Positions 9,723 through 18,733 of a DNA stretch of 64,000 bases are shown here, piece by piece. Location of the stretch: contig JAJEGM010000048.1 in assembly GCA_022819825.1 (NCBI GenBank), positions 1-64,000 on the forward strand. Direction: 5' to 3'. Both the position numbers and the translations under genes were made by a program. How positions within the stretch are numbered: the first letter of the stretch is position 1; each line of letters begins with the position of its first letter. Below the pieces are notes generated by a model. That model was not told the origin of the DNA. It saw only the letters and a list, made by a program, of their open reading frames with translations, and made no database searches. This stretch comes from Acidimicrobiia bacterium (lineage in GTDB: Bacteria > Actinomycetota > Acidimicrobiia > Acidimicrobiales > Bin134).

Positions 9723-10880
9723 ATGGATGGGCTAGGCGAGCATGACCGCTCCGCGGTGCGGCAGGCGGCTCGAGCGGTTTTGGAGGCCCATTGGGTTCCC
9801 GAGGGCTATGCCGTCCCGAATCCAGCAACCTACCCCTGGCAGTGGCTGTGGGATTCCTGCTTCCACGCAGTGTGCTGGGCTGAGTTGGGCGACGATCGCG
9901 GCCTGACCGAGCTTCAGACCGCGCTGTCGGTGCAGGGCGCCGACGGGTTCGTCCCCCACATGAACTATGTGCGCCATCCCGGGGTGGCGGCCGATCTGTG
10001 GGGTCGAGACGATGCTTCGTGCATCACCCAGCCCCCCATGTACGGACATGCCGTTGCCGAACTGGTGCGGCGGGGGGTGGACGTGAGCGAGGAGACGGTG
10101 GCCAAGGCCGAGCACGGGCTGCGATTCCTACTCGTTTATCGCCGCCGCCTTGCCAACGGGCTGGTGGCGCTGTGCCATCCCTGGGAGAGCGGGGCTGACG
10201 ACAGTCCTCGCTGGGACGACTTCTGCCCTGGTGGGTTCTCCCTGGATTCTTGGCGACGAGCAAAGAACCGGCTCGTCGCGTCGATTGAGCGCAGCCCTGC
10301 TGGATCTCCCGTGGCCAACCCGGCATTCGAATCCGCGTCGGCGGGGTTCAACGCCTTGGTGGTGTTCAACGCCCGGGAGCTGGCCACGGTGTCCGGACGC
10401 TCAGAGACAACCGGGCATGCCGATGAGCTGGCGGAGTGCCTGGCCGATCAATGGGATCAATCCCTCCGCACGTGGGCGGACGCCGGAATGGCGGAGTCGG
10501 GTTCGGGGCGGGCTCGCACACTAGACGGCCTGCTGGCGATGCTGGTTGCCGCGGAGACCGACCGGATTGATGCCGTGGCTGCCGATCTGATCGATCCCTT
10601 GGCCTACGGCGGGTGGTGCGGCCCCGCTGGTGTTCATCGAGGGGAACCTGGATTCGACCCTCGCTCGTATTGGCGGGGGCCGGCCTGGCCCCAGCTCAGC
10701 TATCTGATGTGGGTGGGCCTGCGTGCACACGGGCGGCAAGAAGCTGCGGAGGCTGTGGCCTCGGCCACCGTCAGGGGCGCAATGCGGAGCGGCTTCTCCG
10801 AGTATTGGGATCCTGACGACGGCACCGGCTGCGGGGCCGCGCCCCAGTCATGGGCGGCATTGGCGGCGCTGATGGCCTGA
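9723..10880 (+). CDS. MGH1-like / GH63-type glycoside hydrolase
   Basis: This 385-residue (alpha/alpha)6-barrel hydrolase resembles mannosylglycerate and glucosylglycerate hydrolases. Motifs in order: YPWQWLWDSCFH, DGFVPHMNY, ITQPPM, HPWESGADDSPRWDDF (acid Asp region), YWRGPAWPQLSYLMW and FSEYWDPDDGTGCG (base Glu region). A strong Shine-Dalgarno site (AGGAGGGGG) precedes the ATG. It faces the GT4 gene across a 55-base divergent promoter region. A role in recycling a compatible-solute glycoside is an inference; alpha-glucosidase or trehalase-like activity is the alternative. Confidence 0.85.
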   Translation: MDGLGEHDRSAVRQAARAVLEAHWVPEGYAVPNPATYPWQWLWDSCFHAVCWAELGDDRGLTELQTALSVQGADGFVPHMNYVRHPGVAADLWGRDDASCITQPPMYGHAVAELVRRGVDVSEETVAKAEHGLRFLLVYRRRLANGLVALCHPWESGADDSPRWDDFCPGGFSLDSWRRAKNRLVASIERSPAGSPVANPAFESASAGFNALVVFNARELATVSGRSETTGHADELAECLADQWDQSLRTWADAGMAESGSGRARTLDGLLAMLVAAETDRIDAVAADLIDPLAYGGWCGPAGVHRGEPGFDPRSYWRGPAWPQLSYLMWVGLRAHGRQEAAEAVASATVRGAMRSGFSEYWDPDDGTGCGAAPQSWAALAALMA

Positions 10881-10892
10881 TCTGGCCGGGCC

Positions 10893-11450
10893 TCAGAGCC
10901 TGATGTCCTGCATGGTTCCGATGATGAGCAGACCCTTGTAGCTGTGTACGAAGCAGGAGATGCGCCTACGGGACTCCTCACCCTCCCAGTCGGTGCGGCT
11001 GGGGGTGATCATGCCGATGTCGAGTTGAGACTTCTCGTAGACGAGTCCGACGAAGGGCTCGAACTGGTCGTAGCACTGCTCCTGACCCCAGCTGTTGACC
11101 GCTTCCTCTCCGGGATAGGGGGTGCCGGGTGGGGCTTCGTGGGCCACAATGGCGTACACCTGGGCATTGTGGGGACGGGTACAGCCGATGGCGGTGGTCA
11201 GCTGAGCCAGTAAGTCGTTGCGGTCCCGGTAGGTGTACTGGTTGAAGCACGTCCCAACGAGTAGGTCGTAGGGATCGGTGACGGTTCCCTCGAACCGGTC
11301 GCGCAGATCCTCCTCAGTGGGCAGGAGGTCGGGTTCGGCGGTGGGCTGCACGAACACCTCGTCGAGCAGCGACTCCTCGGTCTCATCCCCGCCGCATCCG
11401 GCTGCCGCCAGCGCCAATGCCAGCACTAGGGGGAGGAAGAAGAGCTTCAT
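10893..11450 (-). CDS. Septum-formation family lipoprotein
   Basis: This surface lipoprotein of about 185 residues belongs to the actinobacterial septum-formation (Septum_form) family. The ATG at 11450 gives a signal peptide (MKLFFLPLVLALALAAAGC) with a lipobox Cys; the frame opens further upstream inside the sortase gene. The mature part has paired Cys residues around GTCFNQ, IGCTRPHNAQVYAI, EQCYDQF and ISCFVH. The H-x-AQVYA block is the family hallmark. It lies 13 bases after the sortase gene, so a shared cell-surface operon is likely. The exact role is unknown. Confidence 0.82.
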   Translation of the reverse strand: MKLFFLPLVLALALAAAGCGGDETEESLLDEVFVQPTAEPDLLPTEEDLRDRFEGTVTDPYDLLVGTCFNQYTYRDRNDLLAQLTTAIGCTRPHNAQVYAIVAHEAPPGTPYPGEEAVNSWGQEQCYDQFEPFVGLVYEKSQLDIGMITPSRTDWEGEESRRRISCFVHSYKGLLIIGTMQDIRL

Positions 11451-11463
11451 GGAATCCAGCACA

Positions 11464-12855
11464 TCAGTAGGAGGGCAGAACTCGGTCGATATGCCAGAAC
11501 GCCATGAACAACACAATGAGGAAGGGCACCGTGGATAGAGCGTAGGCCGGGAGCTTCCTCCACCGATGACCGGCGAAGAGGGCTGAGAACCAAATGGCCA
11601 TCGCGGCCAGGCCCCACAAGACAGCCGGGATCAGCCCGTCAGAATCTCCGTCGAGGCCTTCGCCGAAGGAATCAGCCGTCGGCGATGCTGCTGCTGCTGC
11701 GGCTGCTGTTTCCTCTTCTTCATCTTCTTCTTCTGTTTCTGGGGTCGGGTCCGCGGTCGGCGTAGAGGCGGGCGTCGGAGTCGTCACCTCATCGGTGGGC
11801 TCGGGTTCAGGCGTCGAAGTTGCCGTCTCGTCGGCAGGTTCAGGTTCGGGCGTCGCGGTCGTCGCCTCGTCGGTAGGCTCGGGGGCGGGGGTTGGAGTGA
11901 TCGTCTGGTTGCTGGACTCCACCTCATCCACATTCTCGTCGGCCAGCTGAAGCGCAGACTGCTGTTGTTGCCCGGGTCGGGGGTAGGTAGGGGCGGGTTC
12001 GCCCACTAGCTCCCCTACCACGATGATTCGCTGGCGGGCAGAGCCCTTGGGGTGACAAGCCGTCAGAGTGAGTCGGTTGGGGTGGACGGAGAAATCCTGA
12101 TCGAGGACCTCAACCGCGGTGGGGGGAACGATGAGGTGTCCGAATCCCTCTCCCTGCTCTATCACTCTGTAAATGAACTCCCCTTGGATGGTGGTGATGA
12201 TTATCTCGTCTCCGGGGAGCAACTCATCGATGTCGCCGAATGGTGCGCCATAGGTGGTTCGGTGACCGGCGATGGCCGCATTTCCCTCTTGGCCGAGCAT
12301 GGCAGTGGCTGGATAGTGGCCGGGCCCCTTGCGGAGATCGCCAACCCTCACGCCCTCCACAACGGTCTTGTCCAGTCCGATGCGGGGGATCTGGATCCGG
12401 GCGATGGCCGATCCCTGATCTCGGTAGAGCATGGCCAGCCATTCCGGGTGGGGAGTGGGCGGTGGCTGGGGATCTCCGGCTGGCTCCGCAGTGGGAGTCG
12501 GAGTGGGAGTCGGGCTCGGAGACGGCGGGCTTGGGTCGGGGTCGTCGGCAGACCGAGGAGTCTCGATGGGCTCGGGGGTGGCCGTGGGGTCAGCGGTGTC
12601 AGTGGGACCAGGAGTGGGAGTGGCGACTGGGGGAAGCGGGGCGGGCTCCCAGACGCTGGATGCCTCCAGCAGGTCGGAGAAGTCGTCGTCCAGATCTTGC
12701 TGGGCCCGGGCTTCGATGACACCAGTTCCCCAGAGCTGGAATATTCCGAACAGCAGAATGATGAGCCCGAGGGCAATGATGGTCTTTCCGAGTGTGCCCA
12801 GAACCCGTACAACCGTCACGGCGGAAATTGTACGAGCAGGAAGTGGACAACCCAT
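11464..12855 (-). CDS. Class E sortase with Pro/Thr/Glu-rich linkers
   Basis: This 463-residue membrane transpeptidase would anchor proteins to peptidoglycan. A first membrane helix is at about 20-45, followed by a Pro/Thr-rich linker (75-137) and the sortase domain (about 150-285). The catalytic residues are visible: His198 in AGHRTTYG, Cys267 in TLTACHPKG and Arg275. After it come a second repeat-rich acidic linker and two C-terminal hydrophobic segments. ATG at 12855 or GTG at 12819 could be the start; neither has a good Shine-Dalgarno site. No sortase substrate with a sorting signal was recognised in the window. Confidence 0.88.
   Translation of the reverse strand: MGCPLPARTISAVTVVRVLGTLGKTIIALGLIILLFGIFQLWGTGVIEARAQQDLDDDFSDLLEASSVWEPAPLPPVATPTPGPTDTADPTATPEPIETPRSADDPDPSPPSPSPTPTPTPTAEPAGDPQPPPTPHPEWLAMLYRDQGSAIARIQIPRIGLDKTVVEGVRVGDLRKGPGHYPATAMLGQEGNAAIAGHRTTYGAPFGDIDELLPGDEIIITTIQGEFIYRVIEQGEGFGHLIVPPTAVEVLDQDFSVHPNRLTLTACHPKGSARQRIIVVGELVGEPAPTYPRPGQQQQSALQLADENVDEVESSNQTITPTPAPEPTDEATTATPEPEPADETATSTPEPEPTDEVTTPTPASTPTADPTPETEEEDEEEETAAAAAAASPTADSFGEGLDGDSDGLIPAVLWGLAAMAIWFSALFAGHRWRKLPAYALSTVPFLIVLFMAFWHIDRVLPSY
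11776..11892 (-). repeat. Three 39-bp tandem repeats in the sortase C-terminal linker
   Basis: Three 13-residue units follow each other: TPAPEPTDEATTA, TPEPEPADETATS and TPEPEPTDEVTTP. They sit between the sortase domain and the last hydrophobic segments. Such coding repeats change copy number easily. They probably form a flexible cell-wall-spanning stalk. Confidence 0.8.
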
Positions 12856-12944
12856 GTCGTGCGTAAGCCATCAATAGAACTTGCCGGTAGGGCTGCGGCT
12901 GGCCGCCTGTGTAGATGGGCGGGCGGGATGGATACGGTGGGGCA

Positions 12945-14480
12945 ATGAAGGTAGCTCTGAGTGTGCGGGACTTCTTGGATCGGACCGAGACGGTGTACGG
13001 CGACCGGGTGGGGATCGTGGACGAACCGGATCAACCGGCCGAAGGGTGGGGCGAGCTGACCTACTCCCGTATGGCCGAACTAGCCCGAGCCCAGGCCGCC
13101 GCGTTGGACGAGCACGGGATCGGATTCGGGGAGCGGGTGGCCATCGTCTCCCACAACGCGGCCCGGCTTATGGTCTCCTTGTTCGGGGTGAGCGGATACG
13201 GCCGAGTGTGCGTGCCCATCAACTTCCGGCTCAACGAAGAGGAGATCAGATACATCGTGGAGCATTCCGGGGCCACGATGCTGCTGATTGATCCGGAGTT
13301 GGAAGACGCATTGGCCGACGTGGACTGCCGCCACCGCTATGTGATCGGCGCAGAATCCGACAAAGCCCTCTACCGATTCGGCGTGGAGCCCGAAGCATGG
13401 ACTCCGGACGAAGAGGCCACGGCCACCATCAACTACACCTCGGGCACCACTGCCCGCCCCAAGGGTGTGCAGATGACCCATCGTTCGCTGTGGCTGAACG
13501 CCACCACCTTTGGCTGGGCGGCCGGGGTGAGCGACCGGGACGTTTATCTCCACACCCTGCCCATGTTCCACTGCAACGGCTGGGGGATGCCTTACGCCAT
13601 CAGCGGTGCCGGTGCTTGCCACATCGTGCTGCGCAAGGTGGACGGCGCGGAGATCCTGCGCCGGGTAGAGCACCACGGCGTCACGTACCTGTGCGGGGCC
13701 CCGGCGGTGGTGGCCGCCGTTTTGGATGCGGCTCAAGATTGGGAAGGGGAGATTCCCGGTTCGGGACGAGTGCGAATGACGGTGGCCGGAGCACCTCCGC
13801 CCACCCGCACCATCGAGCGGATGGAGACCGAGTTGGGCTGGGAGTTCATGCAGCTCTACGGCCTCACCGAGACTGCTCCCTATCTGACCATGAACCGCCG
13901 CCGGGCGGAATGGGACCACCTGAGCCCGGCCGAACGGGCGGTCAAGCTATCCCGCCAGGGCGTTCCGGCGCTGGGCATTTCGCTGGACGTAGACGAATCG
14001 GGCGAGGTGCTGGCCCGGGGCAACCATGTGCTGGAGGGGTACTGGGAGCAGCCCGACGCCTCGGCCGAGGCCCTGGCCGGGGGTTGGTTCCACACCGGTG
14101 ACGGCGGCCTCATCGACGAGGAGGGCTACCTCACCCTTTCGGACCGCAAGAAAGACGTGATCATCTCCGGCGGGGAGAACGTGTCGTCGATCGAGGTGGA
14201 GGATGCTCTGTTCGCCCACGAAACGGTGGCTGAGGTGGCGGTGATCGGCGTGCCCGACGAGAAGTGGGGCGAGACGGTGAAGGCCCTGGTGGTGTTGGCC
14301 CCTGGCACATCGGCCACCGAGGACGAGCTGATTCAGCACTGTCGGAGCCGACTCGCCCACTACAAGTGCCCCACCTCGGTGGAGTTCCGCGAAGAGCTTG
14401 CCCGCACCGCCACCGGCAAGCTCCAGAAGTACCGCCTACGCGAGCCCTACTGGGCCGGCCACGACCGCCAGATCAACTGA
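12945..14480 (+). CDS. AMP-forming acyl-CoA synthetase
   Basis: This protein of about 511 residues activates a carboxylic acid to its CoA thioester through an acyl-AMP. The P-loop-like motif YTSGTTARPKG is near residue 160. MFHCNGWGMPYAI, the adenine-binding QLYGLTETAPYL, and the hinge GDGGLIDEEGYLTLSDRKKDVIISGGENVSS with the final catalytic Lys in RTATGKLQK complete the ANL fold. The MFHCNGW block is typical of medium-chain and DmdB-like ligases, but the substrate is not fixed. The ATG at 12945 has GGTGGGG upstream and is preferred over the frame opening at 12915. Confidence 0.92.
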   Translation: MKVALSVRDFLDRTETVYGDRVGIVDEPDQPAEGWGELTYSRMAELARAQAAALDEHGIGFGERVAIVSHNAARLMVSLFGVSGYGRVCVPINFRLNEEEIRYIVEHSGATMLLIDPELEDALADVDCRHRYVIGAESDKALYRFGVEPEAWTPDEEATATINYTSGTTARPKGVQMTHRSLWLNATTFGWAAGVSDRDVYLHTLPMFHCNGWGMPYAISGAGACHIVLRKVDGAEILRRVEHHGVTYLCGAPAVVAAVLDAAQDWEGEIPGSGRVRMTVAGAPPPTRTIERMETELGWEFMQLYGLTETAPYLTMNRRRAEWDHLSPAERAVKLSRQGVPALGISLDVDESGEVLARGNHVLEGYWEQPDASAEALAGGWFHTGDGGLIDEEGYLTLSDRKKDVIISGGENVSSIEVEDALFAHETVAEVAVIGVPDEKWGETVKALVVLAPGTSATEDELIQHCRSRLAHYKCPTSVEFREELARTATGKLQKYRLREPYWAGHDRQIN

Positions 14481-14507
14481 CCTATTGCCTGGCCAGCAGT
14501 CAGTCAG

Positions 14508-16142
14508 CTAGCTGATGGCCACCGGGGTGGAGACCTCGGTGAAGAAGTCGTTGCCCTTGTCGTCGGTCACGATGAAGGCGGGGAAGTCCTCCACCTCGAT
14601 GCGGAACACCGCCTCCATGCCCAGTTCGGGGTATTCCAGAACCTCCACCTTGCGGATCGAGTCCTTGGCTAGGCGGGCGGCGGGGCCGCCAATCGATCCC
14701 AGGTAGAAGCCGCCATGGCGGGCACAGGCCTCGACCACCTGGCGAGACCGGTTCCCCTTGGCCAGCATCACCATGCTGCCCCCGGCCGCTTGGAATTGGT
14801 CCACATAGGGGTCCATCCGGCCCGCGGTGGTGGGGCCGAATGACCCGGAGGCGTAGCCCTCGGGGGTCTTGGCCGGACCGGCGTAGTACACCGGGTGATC
14901 GCGCAGATAGTCCGGCATGGGCTCCCCGGCGTCCAGTCGCTCCTTGATCTTGGCGTGGGCCAGATCGCGCCCTACCACCAGGGTTCCGGTGAGCGAGAGC
15001 CGGGTCTTCACCGGGTACTTGGACAGCTCGGCGCAGATGTCGGTCATGGGCTGATCCAAGTCGATGCGCACCACCTGGCCGCTCAACTCCTCGTCGGTGA
15101 CCTCCGGCAGGAAGCGGGCCGGATCGGTTTCCAGCTGCTCCAGGAAGATCCCCTCAGAAGTGATCTTGCCCAGGGCCTGGCGGTCGGCTGAGCACGAAAC
15201 CGCCACCCCCACGGGGCAGGAGGCGCCGTGGCGGGGGAGCCGGATCACCCGGACGTCATGGCAGAAGTACTTGCCGCCGAACTGGGCGCCGATGCCGAAT
15301 TGCCGGGTCAGCTCCAGTATGCGGTCTTCCCACTCAAGATCCCGGTAAGCGTGGCCGGTCTCCGACCCCTGCGTGGGCAGCGTATCCAGGTAATGGGCCG
15401 AGGCGTACTTCGCCACCTTAAGCGTGTACTCCGCAGAGGTGCCGCCGATGACCACTGCCAAGTGGTAGGGGGGGCATGCTGCGGTGCCCAGGGTGCGGAG
15501 CTTCTCGTCCATAAAGCGGGTGAGCGAGTCGGGGTTGAGCAGCGCCTTAGTCTCCTGGAACAAGTACGACTTGTTGGCCGAGCCGCCACCCTTGGCCATG
15601 AACAGAAACGAATAGGCGTCCCCCGGCGCGGCGTAGATCTCGATCTGCGCGGGCAGGTTGTTGCCGGTGTTGCGCTCCTCGAACATGGTCAGCGGAGCCA
15701 TCTGGGAATAGCGCAGGTTTGAGGTCTGGAAGGTGTCGAAAACTCCTCGGGCGATGGCCCGTTCGTCGTCGGCGTCGGTGAGCACCCGCTCGCCCTTGTG
15801 GCCCACCACCACCGCTGTCCCGGTGTCCTGGCAGCTGGGCAGCACTCCGCCCGCGGCGATGTTGGCGTTGCGGAGCAGTTCGGTGGCCACAAATCGGTCA
15901 TTTTCCGACGCCTCGGGGTCGTCCAAGATGGCGGCCAACTGCGCCAAGTGCCTGGAGCGCAGCAGGTGGGAAATGTCCCTCATGGCTTCGCTGGTGAGCA
16001 GTCGGAGGGCTTCGGGTTCGACCTGGAGGAACTGGCGGTCGCCCAGCGAGATGGTGGAGACGTAATCCGTCGTCAGCAGGCGGTATTCGGTGGTGTTGTC
16101 AGGCCCCTTGGGGAGCAGTTCGGAGTAGGCGAAATCGGCCAT
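14508..16142 (-). CDS. fumA: Class I (iron-sulfur) fumarate hydratase
   Basis: This 544-residue fused alpha/beta class I hydro-lyase interconverts fumarate and malate in the TCA cycle. Three [4Fe-4S] ligand Cys regions are visible: [22 protein letters not shown] and [16 protein letters not shown]. The C-terminal beta part has [20 protein letters not shown] and [13 protein letters not shown]. The ATG at 16142 has GAGG three bases upstream; an in-frame TTG directly before it is the alternative. The labile cluster makes it a client of the Suf genes a few kb away (inference). Confidence 0.93.
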   Translation of the reverse strand: MADFAYSELLPKGPDNTTEYRLLTTDYVSTISLGDRQFLQVEPEALRLLTSEAMRDISHLLRSRHLAQLAAILDDPEASENDRFVATELLRNANIAAGGVLPSCQDTGTAVVVGHKGERVLTDADDERAIARGVFDTFQTSNLRYSQMAPLTMFEERNTGNNLPAQIEIYAAPGDAYSFLFMAKGGGSANKSYLFQETKALLNPDSLTRFMDEKLRTLGTAACPPYHLAVVIGGTSAEYTLKVAKYASAHYLDTLPTQGSETGHAYRDLEWEDRILELTRQFGIGAQFGGKYFCHDVRVIRLPRHGASCPVGVAVSCSADRQALGKITSEGIFLEQLETDPARFLPEVTDEELSGQVVRIDLDQPMTDICAELSKYPVKTRLSLTGTLVVGRDLAHAKIKERLDAGEPMPDYLRDHPVYYAGPAKTPEGYASGSFGPTTAGRMDPYVDQFQAAGGSMVMLAKGNRSRQVVEACARHGGFYLGSIGGPAARLAKDSIRKVEVLEYPELGMEAVFRIEVEDFPAFIVTDDKGNDFFTEVSTPVAIS

Positions 16143-16178
16143 CAACCTCGGCTATCAACTCGGCTCAGTTGGCTCATC

Positions 16179-16667
16179 TCAGCCTAGCGCCGGGGTCCCG
16201 GCGAACGGCGATGGGTCTCCGGCGTCGGGGATCACCGGAGGGTGCCAGCTCATCGCCTGGCCGAGTTGGGTGGCGAAGTCCCTCCAGTCGGGAGGGTTCC
16301 AGCCCTCGGCGGAGGCCCGCAGGTTGAGCTGATGGTCGAGGTGGACGATGGCCGGCAGCGACTCCAGACCCAGAGCCCGCACCACAGAGCGGTCCTCGTC
16401 GGCAAACGTCAGGATCTCCTGGGTCCACGGCCCGAGGAACTCCTCGGTCTCCTGGGGCGAGGCAGTGACCATGAACGCCACCCGGCAGTCGGCGCCGACG
16501 AAGTTGCGCAGAATGCGACCAGCAGTGTCGATCATCCACGAGCTCTCATAGGTGTACGGGTCGAGAACCACGATCACCAGATGGAAGACGGTGACCCAAT
16601 CGCCAATCGGACGGGGTTCGCCGTTCAGCGGTGTGAGGTTCACATCGGCATCAAGCGTGGTGGACAT
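16179..16667 (-). CDS. Thioredoxin-fold-like protein without CXXC
   Basis: This protein of about 162 residues looks like a degenerate thioredoxin or peroxiredoxin fold. It contains VFHLVIVVLDPYTYESSWMID, a variable helix, and the cis-Pro-like strand LESLPAIVHLDHQ before EGWNPPDWR. No CXXC or peroxidatic Cys motif is present, so redox activity is doubtful. The ATG at 16667 gives the domain-like N-terminus; the frame opens at 16748, inside the divergent promoter of the next gene. It lies 36 bases upstream of fumA on the same strand. Function unknown. Confidence 0.6.
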   Translation of the reverse strand: MSTTLDADVNLTPLNGEPRPIGDWVTVFHLVIVVLDPYTYESSWMIDTAGRILRNFVGADCRVAFMVTASPQETEEFLGPWTQEILTFADEDRSVVRALGLESLPAIVHLDHQLNLRASAEGWNPPDWRDFATQLGQAMSWHPPVIPDAGDPSPFAGTPALG

Positions 16668-16759
16668 CGCATCTGAAATTAGCCCAGCCCGGGGGCCGAA
16701 CCCGGTGTCGTGGCTGATGAACGGGCTGATGATCAGATCGAATCGCATACGCTTGGGCG

Positions 16760-17560
16760 GTGCACCCCATCGAGCATCTGCGCTATGTGGCCCGGTCTTC
16801 CGGGGTGGGTCAGGAATCGCTGGTGCGGGAGACAGCCGGGGCGCTGTTGAGCTTCGGCCACGACCCGGCCGGGCTGGTCACCACCTGTCGGCGGATGCTC
16901 GCCCGCCAGCCCTCCTCGGGTCCGCTCATGTGGCTGGCCTCCCGGGTTCTCACCGCGGCCGACCCCCGGTCTGAAGTCCGGGCGTGTATGGAGGCGATTG
17001 CCGAAGACCGAACTGCTCGGCTGCTGTCGCGCGAGCTCCCAGTCGAGGCCTCGGTCTGCGTGCTCGGCTGGCCGGATCTGATCGGTCGGGCTTTGCGGCT
17101 CCGGGGCGATCTTCGGGTGCTGGTGGTAGACGTGTTAGGGGAGGGCCACCACCTGGTGCGGCGATTGTCGGAACAGGACAGCTGGGTGGACGAGGTGTCC
17201 GAAAGCGGGCTGGGTGCGGCGGCTGCGTCAGCAGATGTGGTGCTGTTGGAGACAGCCGCTGTCGGCCCCGATGGATTCCTGGCCGTCGCCGGGTCTCGGG
17301 CCGCGGCGGCGGTTGCCCATGCTGCCGATGTTCCGGTATGGCTGGTGGCCGGCAAGGGCACAGTGCTTCCTGGCCCCATGTGGGACTCGCTGATCGAGAG
17401 GGCGTTGGGAATGGTGGATGCGTGGGAGGCTGACGAAGAGGTCGTGCCGCTCGCTCTAGTAGACCAAGTGGCCGGACCCGATGGGCTGGTCTCGGTAACC
17501 GAGGCAGTATCGAGCACCGACTGCCCAGTGACTCCCGAGCTGTTCTGCTCAGCCATTTGA
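16760..17560 (+). CDS. Distant eIF2B/ISOCOT-like protein, function unknown
   Basis: This 266-residue protein starts with GTG. The region DVVLLETAAVGPDGFLAVAG, then a helix and ADVPVWLVAGKGTVLP, has the pattern of the eIF2B-alpha / methylthioribose-1-phosphate isomerase C-terminal domain (a gated Asp/Glu, a glycine, then a strand after an amphipathic helix). The N-terminal 90 residues are helical and could match the eIF2B cap. The catalytic residues of the isomerases are not evident. Family membership is inferred from pattern only. Confidence 0.6.
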   Translation: MHPIEHLRYVARSSGVGQESLVRETAGALLSFGHDPAGLVTTCRRMLARQPSSGPLMWLASRVLTAADPRSEVRACMEAIAEDRTARLLSRELPVEASVCVLGWPDLIGRALRLRGDLRVLVVDVLGEGHHLVRRLSEQDSWVDEVSESGLGAAAASADVVLLETAAVGPDGFLAVAGSRAAAAVAHAADVPVWLVAGKGTVLPGPMWDSLIERALGMVDAWEADEEVVPLALVDQVAGPDGLVSVTEAVSSTDCPVTPELFCSAI

Positions 17561-17595
17561 TCGAGGGGGAGCAAGATGCCCGACGGGAGGTCGTG

Positions 17596-17617
17596 GGAAG
17601 GCAGCCACTAACCTTCC
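17596..17617 (+). terminator. Weak hairpin after the eIF2B-like gene
   Basis: GGAAGG (17596-17601) and CCTTCC (17612-17617) can form a 6-bp stem with a 10-base loop. It lies between the eIF2B-like gene and the flavin reductase gene. No T tract follows, so this is a weak candidate. Confidence 0.25.
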
Positions 17618-17658
17618 TGCTGTTGAGGGACGAAGCCTGTTCCTCTTGAGGAGTCCAA

Positions 17659-18156
17659 GTGTCTGACAGCCCCCCGTTCGACTCGGCGTTCTTCCGCCAA
17701 GTGCTCGGACAGTTCCCCACCGGCGTGACCGTGGTCACCGCCGCGGGACCCGACGGGCCCGCAGGATTGGCCATCGGCTCCTTCGGCTCCGTATCGCTCG
17801 ACCCGGCGCTGGTGATGTTCATGCCCGGTAAGACGTCCACGAGTTGGCCGGCCATTGAGGCCGCAGGCCATTTCGGGGTGAACATCCTGGCTGAGGACCA
17901 AGTGGACATGTCCAACCTGTTCGCCTCCAAGGCTGAGGACAAGTTCGCCGGCTTGGGGTGGACGACCAAGGTCACCGGTGCCCCCATCTTCGAAACCTCC
18001 CTGGCCTGGATCGACTGCGAGATCGACCAGGTAGTGGAAGGAGGCGACCACTGGATCGTCCTGGGCCGGGTGTTGGATCTGGGAGTCCAGCGAGACGACG
18101 TGGGGCCGCTGGTGTTCTTGGCCGGAAAATACGGCTCCTTCGACCCGCTGGGCTGA
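17659..18156 (+). CDS. Flavin reductase-like domain protein
   Basis: This 165-residue FMN-binding split-barrel protein resembles the reductase component of two-component monooxygenases. Typical blocks are FRQVLGQFPTGVTVVTA at the N-terminus, a flavin-contact strand GLAIGSFGSVSLDP, and HFGVNILAEDQ. It would reduce FMN or FAD with NAD(P)H. The GTG start has GAGGAG 7 bases upstream. It ends 6 bases before the gamma-carbonic anhydrase gene, so they share a transcript. The partner oxygenase is not known; the LLM protein at 6.6 kb is one candidate. Confidence 0.88.
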   Translation: MSDSPPFDSAFFRQVLGQFPTGVTVVTAAGPDGPAGLAIGSFGSVSLDPALVMFMPGKTSTSWPAIEAAGHFGVNILAEDQVDMSNLFASKAEDKFAGLGWTTKVTGAPIFETSLAWIDCEIDQVVEGGDHWIVLGRVLDLGVQRDDVGPLVFLAGKYGSFDPLG

Positions 18157-18162
18157 TCGGCC

Positions 18163-18681
18163 ATGCCGCTGTACGCATTGGGGGACATCGAGCCCGACAT
18201 CCACCCCGAGGCGTTCGTTCACCCCCAGGCGGTGATCATCGGCCAGGTGAGCGTGGGGGCCGAGTCGACCATTTGGCCCGGAACGGTTCTCCGGGGCGAC
18301 GGGGCGGGAATCACCATCGGGGCCCGAACCTCGATTCAGGACAATGCCGTCATCCACAACACCGATGAGTTGACCACCGTGGTGGGCGACGACGTGACCG
18401 TTGGCCACCTGGCCCATTTGGAGGGCTGCACCATCGAGGACGAAGCTCTGATCGGTGTGGCGTCTGTTGTGCTGCACGAAGCGGTGGTGGGCCGGGGGGC
18501 ATTGGTGGGCGCTAGTGCAGTGGTCACCAATCACATGAAGATCCCACCGCTGGCTTTGGCCATCGGCGTGCCGGCCAAGATTCGGGAGGGTCACATGGCC
18601 GAAGGGCAGAACCGGGAGGACGCCCTGGGCTATGTCGCTCGCTGCCACCGATATCGGGCAGAGATGCGCTTATTGGGCTGA
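18163..18681 (+). CDS. Gamma-class carbonic anhydrase-like hexapeptide protein
   Basis: This 172-residue left-handed beta-helix protein of the gamma-carbonic anhydrase family (YrdA/PaaY/CaiE group) would form a trimer. Repeated hexapeptides run from SVGAESTIWPGTVLRGD to VTNHMKIPP. Metal-ligand His residues are seen in VIHNTD and in VGHLAHLEGC. It is co-transcribed with the flavin reductase and lies just upstream of the suf cluster. Whether it hydrates CO2 or is only structural cannot be told. Confidence 0.88.
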   Translation: MPLYALGDIEPDIHPEAFVHPQAVIIGQVSVGAESTIWPGTVLRGDGAGITIGARTSIQDNAVIHNTDELTTVVGDDVTVGHLAHLEGCTIEDEALIGVASVVLHEAVVGRGALVGASAVVTNHMKIPPLALAIGVPAKIREGHMAEGQNREDALGYVARCHRYRAEMRLLG

Positions 18682-18733
18682 TCGCCGGTAGTATTCAGGT
18701 CAACCACGCCACCCCTATTACTAGGATTTGGAT

